A stretch of DNA of 64,000 nucleotides from Paenibacillus sp. V4I3. GTDB lineage: Bacteria > Bacillota > Bacilli > Paenibacillales > NBRC-103111. Of the stretch, positions 44,808 through 57,225 are shown piece after piece (positions within the stretch are counted from its first letter, which is position 1; each line of letters starts with the position of its first letter). The notes under the pieces were generated by a model. That model saw only the letters and a program-made list of their open reading frames with translations. It was not told the DNA's origin and did no database searches. The translations under genes were made by a program, and so were the position numbers. The DNA is taken from positions 1,772,501-1,836,500 of the forward strand of contig NZ_JAUSZA010000001.1 of the NCBI RefSeq assembly GCF_030817215.1, read 5' to 3'.

Positions 44808-45757
44808 ATGTCTGTTTACAAAGCATTAACGATCGCGGGCTCGGATAGCGGAGGGGGTGCGGGGATTCAAGCAGACCTGAAGACGTTCCAAGAGCTGGGC
44901 GTTTATGGGATGTCGGTCATTACCGCCGTGACTGCGCAGAATACGCTTGGTGTTCAAGGGGTTTATCCGATGAGCGCTGAAGCGATTGAGCAGCAGTTGG
45001 CCTCTATTGGGGAGGATTTACCTCCCAACGCGCTCAAAACGGGGATGTTATTCAGTGGTGAGATTATACGAATCGTAGCGGCCGCGATACAAACCTATAA
45101 GTGGGAGCGTGTCGTGGTTGACCCCGTGATGATAGCCAAAGGCGGGGCCTTCTTGCTTCAGCAAGAGGCTATCGATGCGATGATTCACTCTTTATTGCCG
45201 CTGGCCGATGTGGTTACACCGAACATACCTGAAGCTGAAGCGCTTAGCGGCTTGCAAATAACGGATAGCGTGTCGCGTCAACAGGCTGCAAAGCGGATTC
45301 ATCTCTATGGCTGCAAGAACGTGATGATTAAAGGCGGTCATGAAGTGAATACGGAGCATGCAACTGATTTGCTGTATGACGGGAAGACATTCACGGAGTT
45401 TTCGTCCAGACGCTTGGTTACCAAGCATACGCATGGAACAGGCTGCACGTTTGCGGCGGCGGTCACTTCAGGACTTGCACAGGGCTTAACGACGAAAGAA
45501 GCCATCCAACTGGCAAAAAGATTCATCCAAGCTGCAATCGCTGAGCCGTTAAACATTGGCAGTGGTCATGGTCCTACGAATCATTGGGCTTATCAACGTG
45601 GAGTTAGAGCGATTAATGCTCGCACGGTGGCGAATGAGCTTGACAGGACGTCAACTGGCGGGCAGCTAAAGAGTGATAAGGCTTTGGACGCTGAAGCTAA
45701 TGCCACTGACTTAGATGACATTTTCGTCAACGAGGATGTTTTCATTCGAGGTGCACG

Positions 45758-45761
<4 letters not shown>
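44808..45761 (+). CDS. thiD: Hydroxymethylpyrimidine (phosphate) kinase ThiD
   Basis: A 317-aa ribokinase-fold enzyme adding two phosphates to HMP. ALTIAGSDSGGGAGIQADLKTF at the start and HGTGCTFAAAVTSGLAQG (anion hole and base) are diagnostic. The ATG at 44808 follows GGGGGAG; an earlier in-frame start at 44757 lies inside the repeat array. The C-terminus is ~45 aa longer than usual (RAINARTVANEL... acidic tail). It overlaps thiE by ATGA. Confidence 0.94.
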
Positions 45762-48200
<2,439 letters not shown>

Positions 48201-48206
48201 TAAATT

Positions 48207-48250
48207 GGGGGCGTTTCCACCTTTAATGGGTGACAGAAACGTCCCTTTTT
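48207..48250 (+). terminator. Terminator of the thi operon
   Basis: GGGGGCGTTTC (48207-48217) pairs with GAAACGTCCC (48236-48245), one wobble, followed by TTTTT. Confidence 0.85.
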
Positions 48251-48397
48251 GCTACCATAGAGAAAAGCTTAACTTCGTTAATCCGTTAAAGCGTTGAAAT
48301 GGTCAGAAATGAGGACATTCCTGTTTGCCGAGACTGCAATTGACATGAAATCCTTTTCGCATTATGATACGGTTAAAAAGATTTGACCGTCGTTTAA

Positions 48398-48418
48398 TTA
48401 ATCTCATTAAGAGATTAA
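48398..48418 (+). promoter_or_regulatory. Inverted repeat upstream of the winged-helix regulator
   Basis: TTAATCTC-ATTAA-GAGATTAA is a perfect 8-bp inverted repeat about 40 bp before an extended -10 (TGG-TACAAT, 48453-48461). It is a good candidate operator for the adjacent regulator. The rest of the 230-bp gap shows nothing else. Confidence 0.45.
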
Positions 48419-48480
48419 GAGTTGACCAAGAACGCATGTTTAAGGGCTAGATTGGTACAATAGAGGGAGGTCGAGTCCAT

Positions 48481-49086
48481 ATGAAGCTGCAACCGGTTTA
48501 TATTATTGAAGAACTTGAGCAATTAAAAACGATAAGTGATCCACTTCGCGCTAAGGTGTTACTTTATCTAATAGAGAAAGCTTACACCGGTCAGCAATTG
48601 GCTAAACTGCTGGGAATGGCTCGTGCGAAAGTGCATTATCATTTGAATGAGCTTGAGAAGCATGGCTTGATTTCGGTCTTTCGTACGGAACTCAAGAATG
48701 GTATTTTGCAAAAATTTTATCGTGCAGTAGCCCGCGGCTTCGTGCCTAGTGAAAAACTGCTGCCATACGTCTCAGAGGTAGAGAATTATTATCGCGAGAG
48801 GACGCTTAGCGTACTTGGACGTGCCAGACGTAGAGCGATTAATGCCCCCGAAGAGGCGTTCCATATTCCATCTTCTGATCGTACTCAATGGCCGATTATC
48901 ATGACCCAGGTCGAAGTCAAAATGAGCAAAGAGAAATATGCAGAATGGCTGAGAAAGTTTCGTGCTCTTATTTTTGAGCTTGATTCTCAGCAGGAAGAGA
49001 ATGGGGAGTGGTTTTATTTGACCACGGTCGGCTTTCAAACGAATGAGCCGTCTTTTGACCCTGTTGATGAAGAAGAGGAGAGATAA
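48481..49086 (+). CDS. ArsR-type winged-helix transcriptional regulator
   Basis: A 201-aa protein. The N-terminal winged helix reads LKTISDPLRAKVLLYLIEKAYTGQQLAKLLGMARAKVHYHLNELEKHGLI. A longer C-terminal domain of ~110 aa is not of a known metal-sensor type and has no Cys cluster. Its stop is 3 bp before the aminopeptidase gene, so it probably controls that operon and itself. Confidence 0.85.
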   Translation: MKLQPVYIIEELEQLKTISDPLRAKVLLYLIEKAYTGQQLAKLLGMARAKVHYHLNELEKHGLISVFRTELKNGILQKFYRAVARGFVPSEKLLPYVSEVENYYRERTLSVLGRARRRAINAPEEAFHIPSSDRTQWPIIMTQVEVKMSKEKYAEWLRKFRALIFELDSQQEENGEWFYLTTVGFQTNEPSFDPVDEEEER

Positions 49087-49089
49087 AGT

Positions 49090-50205
49090 ATGCTGGATCC
49101 AAGACTAACGAAACTCGCTGATGTGCTTGTGAATTATTCGGTTAAGGCGCAGCCTGGCGAAAATATTTTGATAGAAGCATATGGCATTGATTCTGCTCTT
49201 GTGAAAGAGATCGTGAAAAAGGTTCACGCAGCTGGCGCGCAACCTTTCGTCAATGTAAGAGATCATGTGATTATGCGTCAACTCATCATGAACGGTACAG
49301 AAGCTCAAATGCAGACATGGGCAGATGCCGATGCTTTCCAAATGAAACAAATGCAAGGCTACATAGGTGTACGCGGCGGAGCCAATATTTATGAACTGTC
49401 GGATATTCCGGCAGATCGGATGAAGCTGTACAATTCGATTTATTATCAACAGGTTCATTTTGATGTCCGCGTGAAGGATACGAGATGGGTCGTTCTTCGT
49501 TACCCAACGTCTTCCATGGCGCAGCTTGCCAGCATGAGTACAGATGAGTTCGAGGAGTTCTATTTCAACGTTTGTACGATGAATTATGGCAAAATGTCCA
49601 AAGCAATGGATGCTTTGAAAGATCTAATGGATCGCACAGATAAAGTGCGCCTCGTCGGTCCAGGCACTGATTTGACGTTCTCCATTAAAGGAATCGGCGG
49701 CGTTAAATGCGATGGGGAGCTCAACATTCCGGATGGCGAGGTTTACTCTGCTCCGGTTCGTGAGTCGGTGAATGGTATTATTTCCTATAATACACCAACG
49801 CCTCATGATGGTTTCATTTTTGAGAATATCGTACTTGAATTCGAAAATGGCAAAATCATCAAAGCGACAGCTAACGATACAGATCGAATTAATGAAATTT
49901 TTGATATGGATGAAGGTGCGCGTTTTGTAGGGGAATTCGCGATTGGCGTGAATCCTTACATTCAAGAGCCGATGAAAGATACGCTTTTCGATGAGAAAAT
50001 CGACGGCAGCTTCCACTTCACACCAGGTAATTGTTACGATGATGCCTATAACGGCAACAAATCCTCCTTGCACTGGGATATCGTGAATATCCAACGTCCG
50101 GAATACGGCGGCGGCGAAATTTGGTTTGACGATGTGCTCATTCGTAAGGACGGTATTTTCGTACTGCCTGAGCTTCTGCAGCTGAATCCGGAAAACTTGA
50201 AGTAG
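49090..50205 (+). CDS. M29 family metallo-aminopeptidase
   Basis: A 371-aa cytoplasmic leucyl-type aminopeptidase (AmpS / thermophilic aminopeptidase family). The C-terminal metal centre is recognisable in GEFAIGVNP (Glu), GSFHFTPGNCYDD (His) and SSLHWDIV (His and Asp). The length is near the family's usual ~370-410. It is co-transcribed with the winged-helix regulator. Confidence 0.9.
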   Translation: MLDPRLTKLADVLVNYSVKAQPGENILIEAYGIDSALVKEIVKKVHAAGAQPFVNVRDHVIMRQLIMNGTEAQMQTWADADAFQMKQMQGYIGVRGGANIYELSDIPADRMKLYNSIYYQQVHFDVRVKDTRWVVLRYPTSSMAQLASMSTDEFEEFYFNVCTMNYGKMSKAMDALKDLMDRTDKVRLVGPGTDLTFSIKGIGGVKCDGELNIPDGEVYSAPVRESVNGIISYNTPTPHDGFIFENIVLEFENGKIIKATANDTDRINEIFDMDEGARFVGEFAIGVNPYIQEPMKDTLFDEKIDGSFHFTPGNCYDDAYNGNKSSLHWDIVNIQRPEYGGGEIWFDDVLIRKDGIFVLPELLQLNPENLK

Positions 50206-50360
50206 AGCAGACAAAGTGTTCGGTAATAAGGTAGCTGGTTTTCGAGGTATCGAGGATTCCTCACGAAACTGATGCACTTTTTGCAGTTACTTGGCAGTTT
50301 AGCGCTCTCCTAATCACCGGATTTCATCCTATTCTGATTACCCCTCCATAGTCCCAATAA

Positions 50361-50403
50361 AAAAAGGTTGTCCAAAGTCACGAAGACTAGGACGACCTTT
50401 TTC
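50361..50403. terminator. Bidirectional terminator between aminopeptidase and AraC genes
   Basis: AAAGGTTGTCC / GGACGACCTTT stem with A and T runs on either side, serving both convergent genes. Confidence 0.85.
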
Positions 50404-50417
50404 TGTTTGGCGACCAA

Positions 50418-51269
50418 TCAAACCCGCCGCTGCTGGGCCTGGTACTGACGAGGAGGAAGGCCGACAGCCTTCTTAAACGTTCGGATAAAGTTGGAGTAGT
50501 CGTTGAAGCCTGCTAGCTGGCACGTATCTGTGACTGTAGAGCCCTCGCGCAGCAGCTGTTTCGCTTTGGCGATGCGCTTGAACAAAATATGCTCATGAAT
50601 GGTGCTGCCTGTGTGTTTTTTGAAGAGTCTGCATAGGTAGGAACGATTCATAAACACGACGTGTTCCAGTACCTCGAGCGACAGATCCTGATCTAAATTT
50701 TCGTCAATGTAGGTGAATAGAGAGGAAAGCTTGTCGGGAATCATGATCTGTTCCTCTTGTTTGCCTTGATTTTGAAAAACTCGATTGATAAAAACGAGCA
50801 GCTCGATAAAGGCTGAAACAAAGAGGATTTCCGATCCTGGGAGCGCTTGTGGTCGCTTATGCATCTCCATACGCTCATAAAGCTTCATAATGTCATCAAT
50901 CTGCTGCGGAGTCAGCCGCATCCGGTTTTGTTCACCAAATATCCGGTTATTGAAGCAGTCGAGCAAGTTAAACTGCGGAGAATTAAACGTCTCCACCAGC
51001 GTAGGATTAAAATGGATCACGACGTTCTCATATCGCTGTTTTTTGGATTGAAAATTAGGTCTGTGTAGTTCATTACTGTGCATGATCAGCAGATCCCCGT
51101 ACTGCAAGGGGTAAACCTGTTTTTCGATGAAGTAGTGAACGTCTCCGGTAAGGAAAAAATAAATTTCATATTGGTCCTGGTGCTGGTGAAAATCCAATGG
51201 AAGCGGATCATGGGTCACGGCATGTCTAAAATTGATCATGCGATGCAAATTCTGGTAAAGTTCCTGCAT
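50418..51269 (-). CDS. AraC family transcriptional regulator
   Basis: A 283-aa regulator with an N-terminal cupin-like sugar-binding domain (HDPLPLDFHQHQDQYEIYFFLTGDVHYFIE) and a C-terminal double HTH (LSLEVLEHVVFMNRSYLCRLFKKHTG; VTDTCQLAGFNDYSNFIRTFKKAVG). It is divergent from the isomerase gene at 51474 and probably controls it in response to a sugar. Confidence 0.9.
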   Translation of the reverse strand: MQELYQNLHRMINFRHAVTHDPLPLDFHQHQDQYEIYFFLTGDVHYFIEKQVYPLQYGDLLIMHSNELHRPNFQSKKQRYENVVIHFNPTLVETFNSPQFNLLDCFNNRIFGEQNRMRLTPQQIDDIMKLYERMEMHKRPQALPGSEILFVSAFIELLVFINRVFQNQGKQEEQIMIPDKLSSLFTYIDENLDQDLSLEVLEHVVFMNRSYLCRLFKKHTGSTIHEHILFKRIAKAKQLLREGSTVTDTCQLAGFNDYSNFIRTFKKAVGLPPRQYQAQQRRV

Positions 51270-51473
51270 GTGAGGCTCTCCTCTATTTAGCTGGAGTCAA
51301 TATTAGCAAACTTTTGCCCAATTAATGCAATGAATACGTTTTTATTATACTGCAAAATAAAGAATAGTTAAACAATCAACCAACTCTTGTTAAAAAAAGG
51401 GGAGACTTTGATCTCTGAAGCATATTCCGAATACTTTGCGGGGGCCCCAAATGAAATTAGGAGGCATATTCAA

Positions 51474-52325
51474 ATGAAATTATCCGTGTTTACTGTAGCG
51501 ACACCTGACATGACACCAGAAGAACTAGCAAAGGCGGCCCTTGCTGCCGGGATTGATGGCATTGAATGGCGTTTTAAAGATATTCCTGCTGACGCGGTAA
51601 ATGAGAAGCCATCTTTCTGGAGAAATAATCTTTGCTCCATTGATCCGAATGGTTCGGATGAAGAATTGGAACGTTTTCGACTCGCTGCTGTTAACAATAA
51701 CTTAGTGAACTTGAGTATCACCCCGTACTTAAATGCTTGTAATATTGCAGAGACCGAGCATGTTTTCAAAACTGCACAGAAAATAGGAGCATCTTTCATT
51801 CGTATTGGTGTTCCTGGCTATGACAAGAGCAAAAATTATAATGACTTGTATGCAACGGCTGTGGACTATTTACATCATGTGCAGGAATTTGCTCAGCAGT
51901 ATGGTGTTAAAGCCTTAGCTGAAATCCACCATAATACCATCACACCAAGTGCTGGATTGGCACATCGACTGGTTTCCAACTTCAATCCGGATTACATTGG
52001 GGTTCTGCATGATGCCGGCAACATGGTGCATGAAGGATACGAAAATTTTCGCATGGGTCTTGAGCTGCTCGGACCTTATCTAGCGCATGTTCATGTTAAA
52101 AATGCAAGATGGTTGCCAACCGGCGAAGAGCAAGATGGCATTAAGCTCTGGAAAAGTGAGTGGTCACCACTAAGCGAAGGGATCGTCAATTGGAAGCAAC
52201 TGCTGAATGACTTAAAAGCGGTCGGCTACGATGGATACCTCGGCATTGAAGATTTCAGCGGTCAATATGGCTCGCATGAAATGCTGAATAATTTTGCCTC
52301 GAAAGTGAAGCAATGGTTGGCATAA
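51474..52325 (+). CDS. Sugar phosphate isomerase/epimerase
   Basis: A 283-aa AP-endonuclease-2-type TIM barrel. The ATG at 51474 follows TAGGAGG at 8 nt. Likely metal ligands are in ALAEIHHNTI, GVLHDAGNMVHEG, HVHVKNAR and YLGIEDFSG. It stands alone under the divergent AraC regulator and ends at a strong terminator. The substrate is unknown. Confidence 0.85.
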   Translation: MKLSVFTVATPDMTPEELAKAALAAGIDGIEWRFKDIPADAVNEKPSFWRNNLCSIDPNGSDEELERFRLAAVNNNLVNLSITPYLNACNIAETEHVFKTAQKIGASFIRIGVPGYDKSKNYNDLYATAVDYLHHVQEFAQQYGVKALAEIHHNTITPSAGLAHRLVSNFNPDYIGVLHDAGNMVHEGYENFRMGLELLGPYLAHVHVKNARWLPTGEEQDGIKLWKSEWSPLSEGIVNWKQLLNDLKAVGYDGYLGIEDFSGQYGSHEMLNNFASKVKQWLA

Positions 52326-52343
52326 ATATATGTATGTCTTAGG

Positions 52344-52378
52344 AGTCTCACTCGTCTTCAGCGAGTGGGGCTTTTTTT
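52344..52378 (+). terminator. Terminator after the isomerase gene
   Basis: AGTCTCACTCG / CGAGTGGGGCT stem with two wobble pairs, then TTTTTTT. Confidence 0.88.
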
Positions 52379-52460
52379 CATTTGCCATGCCAATGGTTGA
52401 TATGTAGCCTTTGCTTTGTGTAAGATGGTACTCAAGAATACTGGGCAAAGGAGGGGAGCC

Positions 52461-53126
52461 ATGGCGCGCTCGAAGTCGCTCTGGATACTATTGTTATGGT
52501 TTATAATCGCTGTCGCTGGTCTGCTCGTTTTGAAATGGACCGGTGTATGGGAGCACTTGGATCTGGATTGGCTGACCGATTGGCTGCGAGATTTAGGTCC
52601 ACTTGGCGGGCTGATATATATTATCGTTTACACACTTCGTCCATTGGTATTATTTCCGGCGACACCGTTGACTCTGTATGGAGGCTATGTGTTTGGCGCT
52701 TTCTGGGGGACTATCTATGATATTATTGGGGCTGGCGCCGGGGCGATGCTATCTTTCTATATTACGCGCAAATGGGGCCGCAACAGCTTTCAGCGGATTT
52801 TGCGAAATAAGAAGCTTCAGTCTTTCGATCAGAAGGCCGAAGAAAAAGGTTTTATGGTCGTCCTATATATGCGGCTAATGCCTTTCTTTCCTTTCGATGG
52901 CGTAAGTTATGGGGCAGGACTCTCCAAAATTCGCTTTTGGGACTATACGTGGGGAACACTGATTGGTATAATTCCGGGTGCCGTTGTTTATAACGTTTTT
53001 GGCGCATCACTGCAAGACATTGGGTCGGGTAAGTTTTATGCCGCAGTGGGATTGTACATCGCTTTTGCGTTAATACCGCTGCTCCTGAAAAAGACACAGG
53101 CTCTAAGAACTCGCGACCGGGCATAG
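52461..53126 (+). CDS. TVP38/TMEM64 (DedA-like) membrane protein
   Basis: A 221-aa protein with about six membrane segments; the ATG at 52461 follows AAAGGAGGGG. The VTT-domain signature is clear: RPLVLFPATPLTLYGGYVFGAFWGTIYDIIGAGAGAMLSFYITRKWGR and MRLMPFFPFDGVSYGAGLSKI. These proteins are membrane lipid scramblases or ion-coupled transporters of unknown substrate. A PAP2 phosphatase gene follows 45 bp later. Confidence 0.9.
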   Translation: MARSKSLWILLLWFIIAVAGLLVLKWTGVWEHLDLDWLTDWLRDLGPLGGLIYIIVYTLRPLVLFPATPLTLYGGYVFGAFWGTIYDIIGAGAGAMLSFYITRKWGRNSFQRILRNKKLQSFDQKAEEKGFMVVLYMRLMPFFPFDGVSYGAGLSKIRFWDYTWGTLIGIIPGAVVYNVFGASLQDIGSGKFYAAVGLYIAFALIPLLLKKTQALRTRDRA

Positions 53127-53171
53127 CGTACATAGTATAATGAGAAAATCAATATGGGGGAGAATTGATAT

Positions 53172-53855
53172 ATGCAGGGGAAAGCGTTGTACAAAGATTT
53201 ATTTTGGGGGTTTGGGGCAGCGTGCGTATTGTTAATTGGTTTCGTACTATTGTCTCAAAGCTTGTCATCCACCTGGTTAAAGGAATTTGATGAGAGTATT
53301 GGTAGTGCTGTACGTTCACTGAGGAGTGACGCTGTAACACCGATTGCTTTATTTTTTACTATAATGGGAAAAGCGATAACAGAATTCATTGTATTCGTTG
53401 TTGTAGCCCTGATCCTACTGATCAAATTTAAGCACAAATGGGAGACACTTATACTGCTCATTGGTGTATTGACAGCGTGGGGGTTGAATCAACTACTTAA
53501 AAATCTATTTCAGCGTGACCGTCCTACGGGAATGCGATTAATTGAGGAAGACAGCTTCAGCTTTCCTAGTGGTCATGCGATGGTATCCATCCTGTTCTAT
53601 GGACTGATCGGCTACTTATTGTGGGTCAATATGCGTAAAAAATGGAAAGCGGCCTGGCTAATCCCCGTTGTTACTATCGTTTTGGTTGTATGTATCGGTT
53701 TAAGCCGGATTTATCTAGGTGTTCATTATCCAAGCGATGTACTGGCAGGCTTTGCCGCTGGCGGCGCCGGACTCATTGGATGTATCATGGCGATTCATCG
53801 TATAGGGACGAGAAAGATACGAAGCATACATAGAACGGAACAGCTGCGAGGCTGA
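53172..53855 (+). CDS. PAP2 family membrane phosphatase
   Basis: A 227-aa membrane protein with all three phosphatase motifs: KNLFQRDRP (KxxxxxxRP type), PSGHAM, and SRIYLGVHYPSDVLAG (SRxxxxxHxxxD). It acts on lipid phosphates at the outer membrane face, such as undecaprenyl pyrophosphate or phosphatidyl-glycerophosphate. It lies next to the DedA-like gene, a common lipid-related pairing. Confidence 0.9.
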   Translation: MQGKALYKDLFWGFGAACVLLIGFVLLSQSLSSTWLKEFDESIGSAVRSLRSDAVTPIALFFTIMGKAITEFIVFVVVALILLIKFKHKWETLILLIGVLTAWGLNQLLKNLFQRDRPTGMRLIEEDSFSFPSGHAMVSILFYGLIGYLLWVNMRKKWKAAWLIPVVTIVLVVCIGLSRIYLGVHYPSDVLAGFAAGGAGLIGCIMAIHRIGTRKIRSIHRTEQLRG

Positions 53856-53895
53856 GTTCATGACTTTAGTGTTAAGTTAGGTAAAATAGAAAAGG

Positions 53896-53924
53896 GCCGT
53901 CAGGATTATCCTGACGGCTTTTTT
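53896..53924 (+). terminator. Terminator after the PAP2 gene
   Basis: GCCGTCAGG-ATTAT-CCTGACGGC perfect 9-bp stem and TTTTTT. Confidence 0.95.
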
Positions 53925-53965
53925 GGATTAGGGGATAGGGCGAAATGGAGAATTAGAAAGGCAAG

Positions 53966-53986
53966 TTGTTGTACAGCGTACAACAA
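53966..53986. repeat. Perfect 9-bp inverted repeat after the GH151-like gene
   Basis: Arms TTGTTGTAC and GTACAACAA with a 3-nt spacer. There is no T run on the minus strand, so it may be an operator-like or mRNA 3'-end stem. TTTGTACAA-type motifs recur at ~54005 and ~56160. Confidence 0.45.
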
Positions 53987-54043
53987 TTTTCTTGATTTCT
54001 TCTTTGTACAAAATACAACTTACCACGGACAGCAAGGAAATGT

Positions 54044-56044
54044 TTAGGTTTCAAAAAGAACCATTTGGTGACCGGTTAGACTGACAGAAACGGAAGTATA
54101 TCCTTCTTCGTTCGTCATATGAGGTAGCAACGTCATTTCAGGCAGCAGCATGACTTGTTTAACCTTCTCATCCAATTTGATCTGTACGGAGATGTCTCTT
54201 AAAGTCAGCACATCCTCGATGACCTGGGTATCTCCCCGCAAGATGGGGACGGCATAGAGTAAATGCAGCACGTAATCAGTCCCGTTGGATTGACGGGTCA
54301 AGTTTACTTTCCCAGCAGAAGGCAGATCGGTTATCACCGTTGGAGCCGAGATAAACTGTTTGACACACGCAAGGAATAAATCCCTATACAACTGCACGCC
54401 GTGCTTCCGATACAACCTAAATAGGGGTTGAGCGATATAGATGATATTGCCGTGTTTAACAACAGCCGGATAATCCGCTTCTTCTTTGGCCGGAGCATGA
54501 AGATGCGAACAGAAATGCCCGTGCCTCCGGTTGAAATAAGGCCTGTAGGTCTGAGCCAAAACTTCAGCACTGTTCACCTGAGCTTGATAACCCGATTCGT
54601 AATTGAGAAAAGGTGATCTTACAAGCGATCCGGTTAGCTGATCAGTGACCAGGGTATAATCCACATCCCACTCGGATTTCCCTTTGAACTCCACGCCTAG
54701 ATCCAAGGAGAATTCGGGGCGATCCGACCGAAGTCCGCTTTCTGCGCTCATAATCAGATTTCCGCCGCCAGTTATATAATCTTCAAGTTTGCGCTGTAAA
54801 GCATCAGATACTCGAATACAGTCGGGCAGAACGATAATTCGATAGGCGGAGAAATCCATCGAGTCATCAATGATATCGAACAAATAGTGGCCTTCTTCAA
54901 GCATCATATAAGCACCCATATCGCTTGTTCGGCTATCTTCGGCATCTGTAAGTGCATTGGCTGAAAGGATGGCAATTTCGGATATACTGGTCGTATTCTC
55001 ACACCATGGTTCTTTGGCCGCAATTCCGTCGAAAGCTTCCCCAATAATCCGGTAGGTTTCTTCGTCCATTCGGCCATCGGGGTGAAGCTGATCCCCAATA
55101 CAAATTCTTGCGCCGAAGGCTAGCATTTGCTGGCATTCATACTTCAATGCGGCCGGATTTTTGAATCCGCCGAATTCTCCCCACGATTTGTGGAATTTCC
55201 CTGTCATTCCTAGATACTGAAAGTCTTGTTTGCGAATGTAACGAACCATGCTGGTGAAGTAATCGTAACCCCAACCGCCTGTCGGCAGCGATTCGATGTC
55301 GTAATGCGAATAGTAAGGGTAGTATTGCTTTTCACCCATTTTTTCCGTGCAGCAGTTATGATACAGCCTGGTATCCGGGTTAAGGGACCAGATCAATTCG
55401 GATGTTTGCTGTAAGTAATTCAAGTACACTTTTTTGGCCAATTGCTTGCGGTGATCCGGGTTGTTTTCGTTAAGACCCATTTCTTTGAGGCTGTCGCGGC
55501 AGTAAGAACAAACGCAAGGATATTCTCCGACGATATCGTAAAAGATTCCAACAGGCTGGAATCTCTCCATGACTTCCTTCGTATAGTCCAGAAGATACTG
55601 TAAATACGGTGTATTCAGACATAGCATATGCCAACCGTCAAAGCCGGTCGAACGGGGCGCTTCTGGATCTGCTGATTTCGGTGGACCGTAGGGGTCATCA
55701 CCTTCGGGGGCGATTGCCACCCATTCAGGGTGCTCGCGAGCAGAAAGCTCGTTAAATCCAACTGTCATATAAATCGGAGCTTCGATGTCATTTGCGCTGC
55801 AAGCAGCTAACATGCGCGGCAACAAATTCGTTTCCAAATGAGGATGAGGCTTCCCGACTTTCGTGTCAAAATAACTCCAACCATGATGACACATGGCAAA
55901 GACGTTAATTGTATCTACTTGAGCACTTTGCAAACAAGAGATGAATTGTTCTTCATCGAAATTTCTACCAACGCCGGTAATGTGCTCGGACGTATGAAAG
56001 TCCAAATGGACTTGGCGGTAACGAATAGATTTGAATGATTTCAT
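54044..56044 (-). CDS. GH151-like glycoside hydrolase (putative alpha-L-fucosidase)
   Basis: A 666-aa cytoplasmic protein with no signal peptide. An N-terminal TIM-barrel of the hypothetical glycosyl hydrolase 6 type (YRQVHLDFHTSEHI...; GIFYDIVGEYPCVCSYC) is followed by a beta-galactosidase-trimerisation-like domain (YRIIVLPDCIRVSDALQRKLEDYITGGGNLIMS, about 400-560) and a beta C-terminal domain. This architecture matches GH151 fucosidases, of which a Paenibacillus example is known. The assignment to fucose is inference. An AraC regulator gene lies upstream on the same strand. Confidence 0.7.
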   Translation of the reverse strand: MKSFKSIRYRQVHLDFHTSEHITGVGRNFDEEQFISCLQSAQVDTINVFAMCHHGWSYFDTKVGKPHPHLETNLLPRMLAACSANDIEAPIYMTVGFNELSAREHPEWVAIAPEGDDPYGPPKSADPEAPRSTGFDGWHMLCLNTPYLQYLLDYTKEVMERFQPVGIFYDIVGEYPCVCSYCRDSLKEMGLNENNPDHRKQLAKKVYLNYLQQTSELIWSLNPDTRLYHNCCTEKMGEKQYYPYYSHYDIESLPTGGWGYDYFTSMVRYIRKQDFQYLGMTGKFHKSWGEFGGFKNPAALKYECQQMLAFGARICIGDQLHPDGRMDEETYRIIGEAFDGIAAKEPWCENTTSISEIAILSANALTDAEDSRTSDMGAYMMLEEGHYLFDIIDDSMDFSAYRIIVLPDCIRVSDALQRKLEDYITGGGNLIMSAESGLRSDRPEFSLDLGVEFKGKSEWDVDYTLVTDQLTGSLVRSPFLNYESGYQAQVNSAEVLAQTYRPYFNRRHGHFCSHLHAPAKEEADYPAVVKHGNIIYIAQPLFRLYRKHGVQLYRDLFLACVKQFISAPTVITDLPSAGKVNLTRQSNGTDYVLHLLYAVPILRGDTQVIEDVLTLRDISVQIKLDEKVKQVMLLPEMTLLPHMTNEEGYTSVSVSLTGHQMVLFET

Positions 56045-56183
56045 AGATTCACATTCCTTCTAAGTATATTGTTATTCCGTGTGAACCATCAATCTGGATG
56101 GAAACTCACATTTAGAATAACAAAAGCGCTATGAGCTGTCTTTGAAGGAATGTGTTGCATTTGTACAAAACTATCCTAATCTT

Positions 56184-57068
56184 TTAATACCCCTCCCTTA
56201 AACGTTTGCGGTAAACGGAGGGTGACTCGCCGAAATTTTGCGTAAATAATCTCGAGAAGTAGTGGATGGAACCGAAGCCAAGATCTTCGGTGATGTCAGT
56301 GATAGATAGATTGGTTTCACGCAAAATCTTTTTGGCTCTCTCCAGCTTGCATTTAATCGCATAAGAATGGGGGCTCATGCCTATTTCCTGGATAAATAAC
56401 TTATGCAAATAAGAGGTGCTAATCCCTAGCTGCGAAGCCCATTTCTCAATAGAAATGTTATGTTGAGGAAATTCCTTCATTTGCTTCATGATCGCTTGCA
56501 TTCTTCTGTCACTTTTAAGGGTAGGGTTTCGCCAAAGGTTCGCCAATTCTGAAACAAATTGCTCAAAGGCTGCCCTTCGGAAAAGTTTAGCATCTTCCTG
56601 TATCTGCTCGATATTTTCGATGACATGAAGATATAATTCCATCCATCTCATCTGCTTGGGGGCGTGCACTTTGGTAGGAATCGTAGGCAAATCCTGAAAT
56701 ACGACGTTAGGTGAGCACTCGGATGGATCACAGAGCTGGTCTCCGAAATGAAACAAAGACATATCTCCCACTCGAGGTCTGGTGTTAATCCAATCAAAGT
56801 AAATCGAAGCATGGACCATCGGATGCTGGTTATCCGCATGAAAAGAGTGAGGCAAGCCTGGCGGGATGTAAATTAGGTCTTCTCTGGTACAGGAATATAC
56901 AGTTGTTCCAATGGTTATTGAACCTTTGCCTTCATAAATGTATACATACGAATGCACGAACGATTTGCGCGGACCAATTCGCTCATTTGGACGAAACGGA
57001 AAATAATCGGCTCGATATATTTGCGGAACAATGTCGGAAAGTTGTATCGTTTTCTCTTCTAGCTTCAT
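56184..57068 (-). CDS. AraC family transcriptional regulator
   Basis: A 294-aa regulator with a cupin-like N-terminal sensor (KSFVHSYVYIYEGKGSITIG; LIYIPPGLPHSFHADN) and a C-terminal AraC HTH pair (ISIEKWASQLGISTSYLHKLFIQEIG; ITDITEDLGFGSIHYFSRLFTQNFGESPSVYRK). It is upstream of the GH151-like gene (139-bp gap) and divergent from the importer at 57530. It is the likely sugar-responsive controller of the glycosidase. Confidence 0.9.
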   Translation of the reverse strand: MKLEEKTIQLSDIVPQIYRADYFPFRPNERIGPRKSFVHSYVYIYEGKGSITIGTTVYSCTREDLIYIPPGLPHSFHADNQHPMVHASIYFDWINTRPRVGDMSLFHFGDQLCDPSECSPNVVFQDLPTIPTKVHAPKQMRWMELYLHVIENIEQIQEDAKLFRRAAFEQFVSELANLWRNPTLKSDRRMQAIMKQMKEFPQHNISIEKWASQLGISTSYLHKLFIQEIGMSPHSYAIKCKLERAKKILRETNLSITDITEDLGFGSIHYFSRLFTQNFGESPSVYRKRLREGY

Positions 57069-57225
57069 ATATGTAGTGTCACCTCGATCACCTTAATATT
57101 TGTATAATACAATACTTTATGAATGAATGAGATTCGTAGAGTGATAAATTTAACTCTTTGTAAATTTATGCCATTGTCAAAAGAAGATAATCGATTTATA
57201 CTATGAACCAGAAGCATAGTAAACC

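Noticed and set aside
53966..53986. Inverted repeat as a terminator of the GH151-like gene
   Set aside because: No T run follows it on the minus strand; it is listed as an inverted repeat only.
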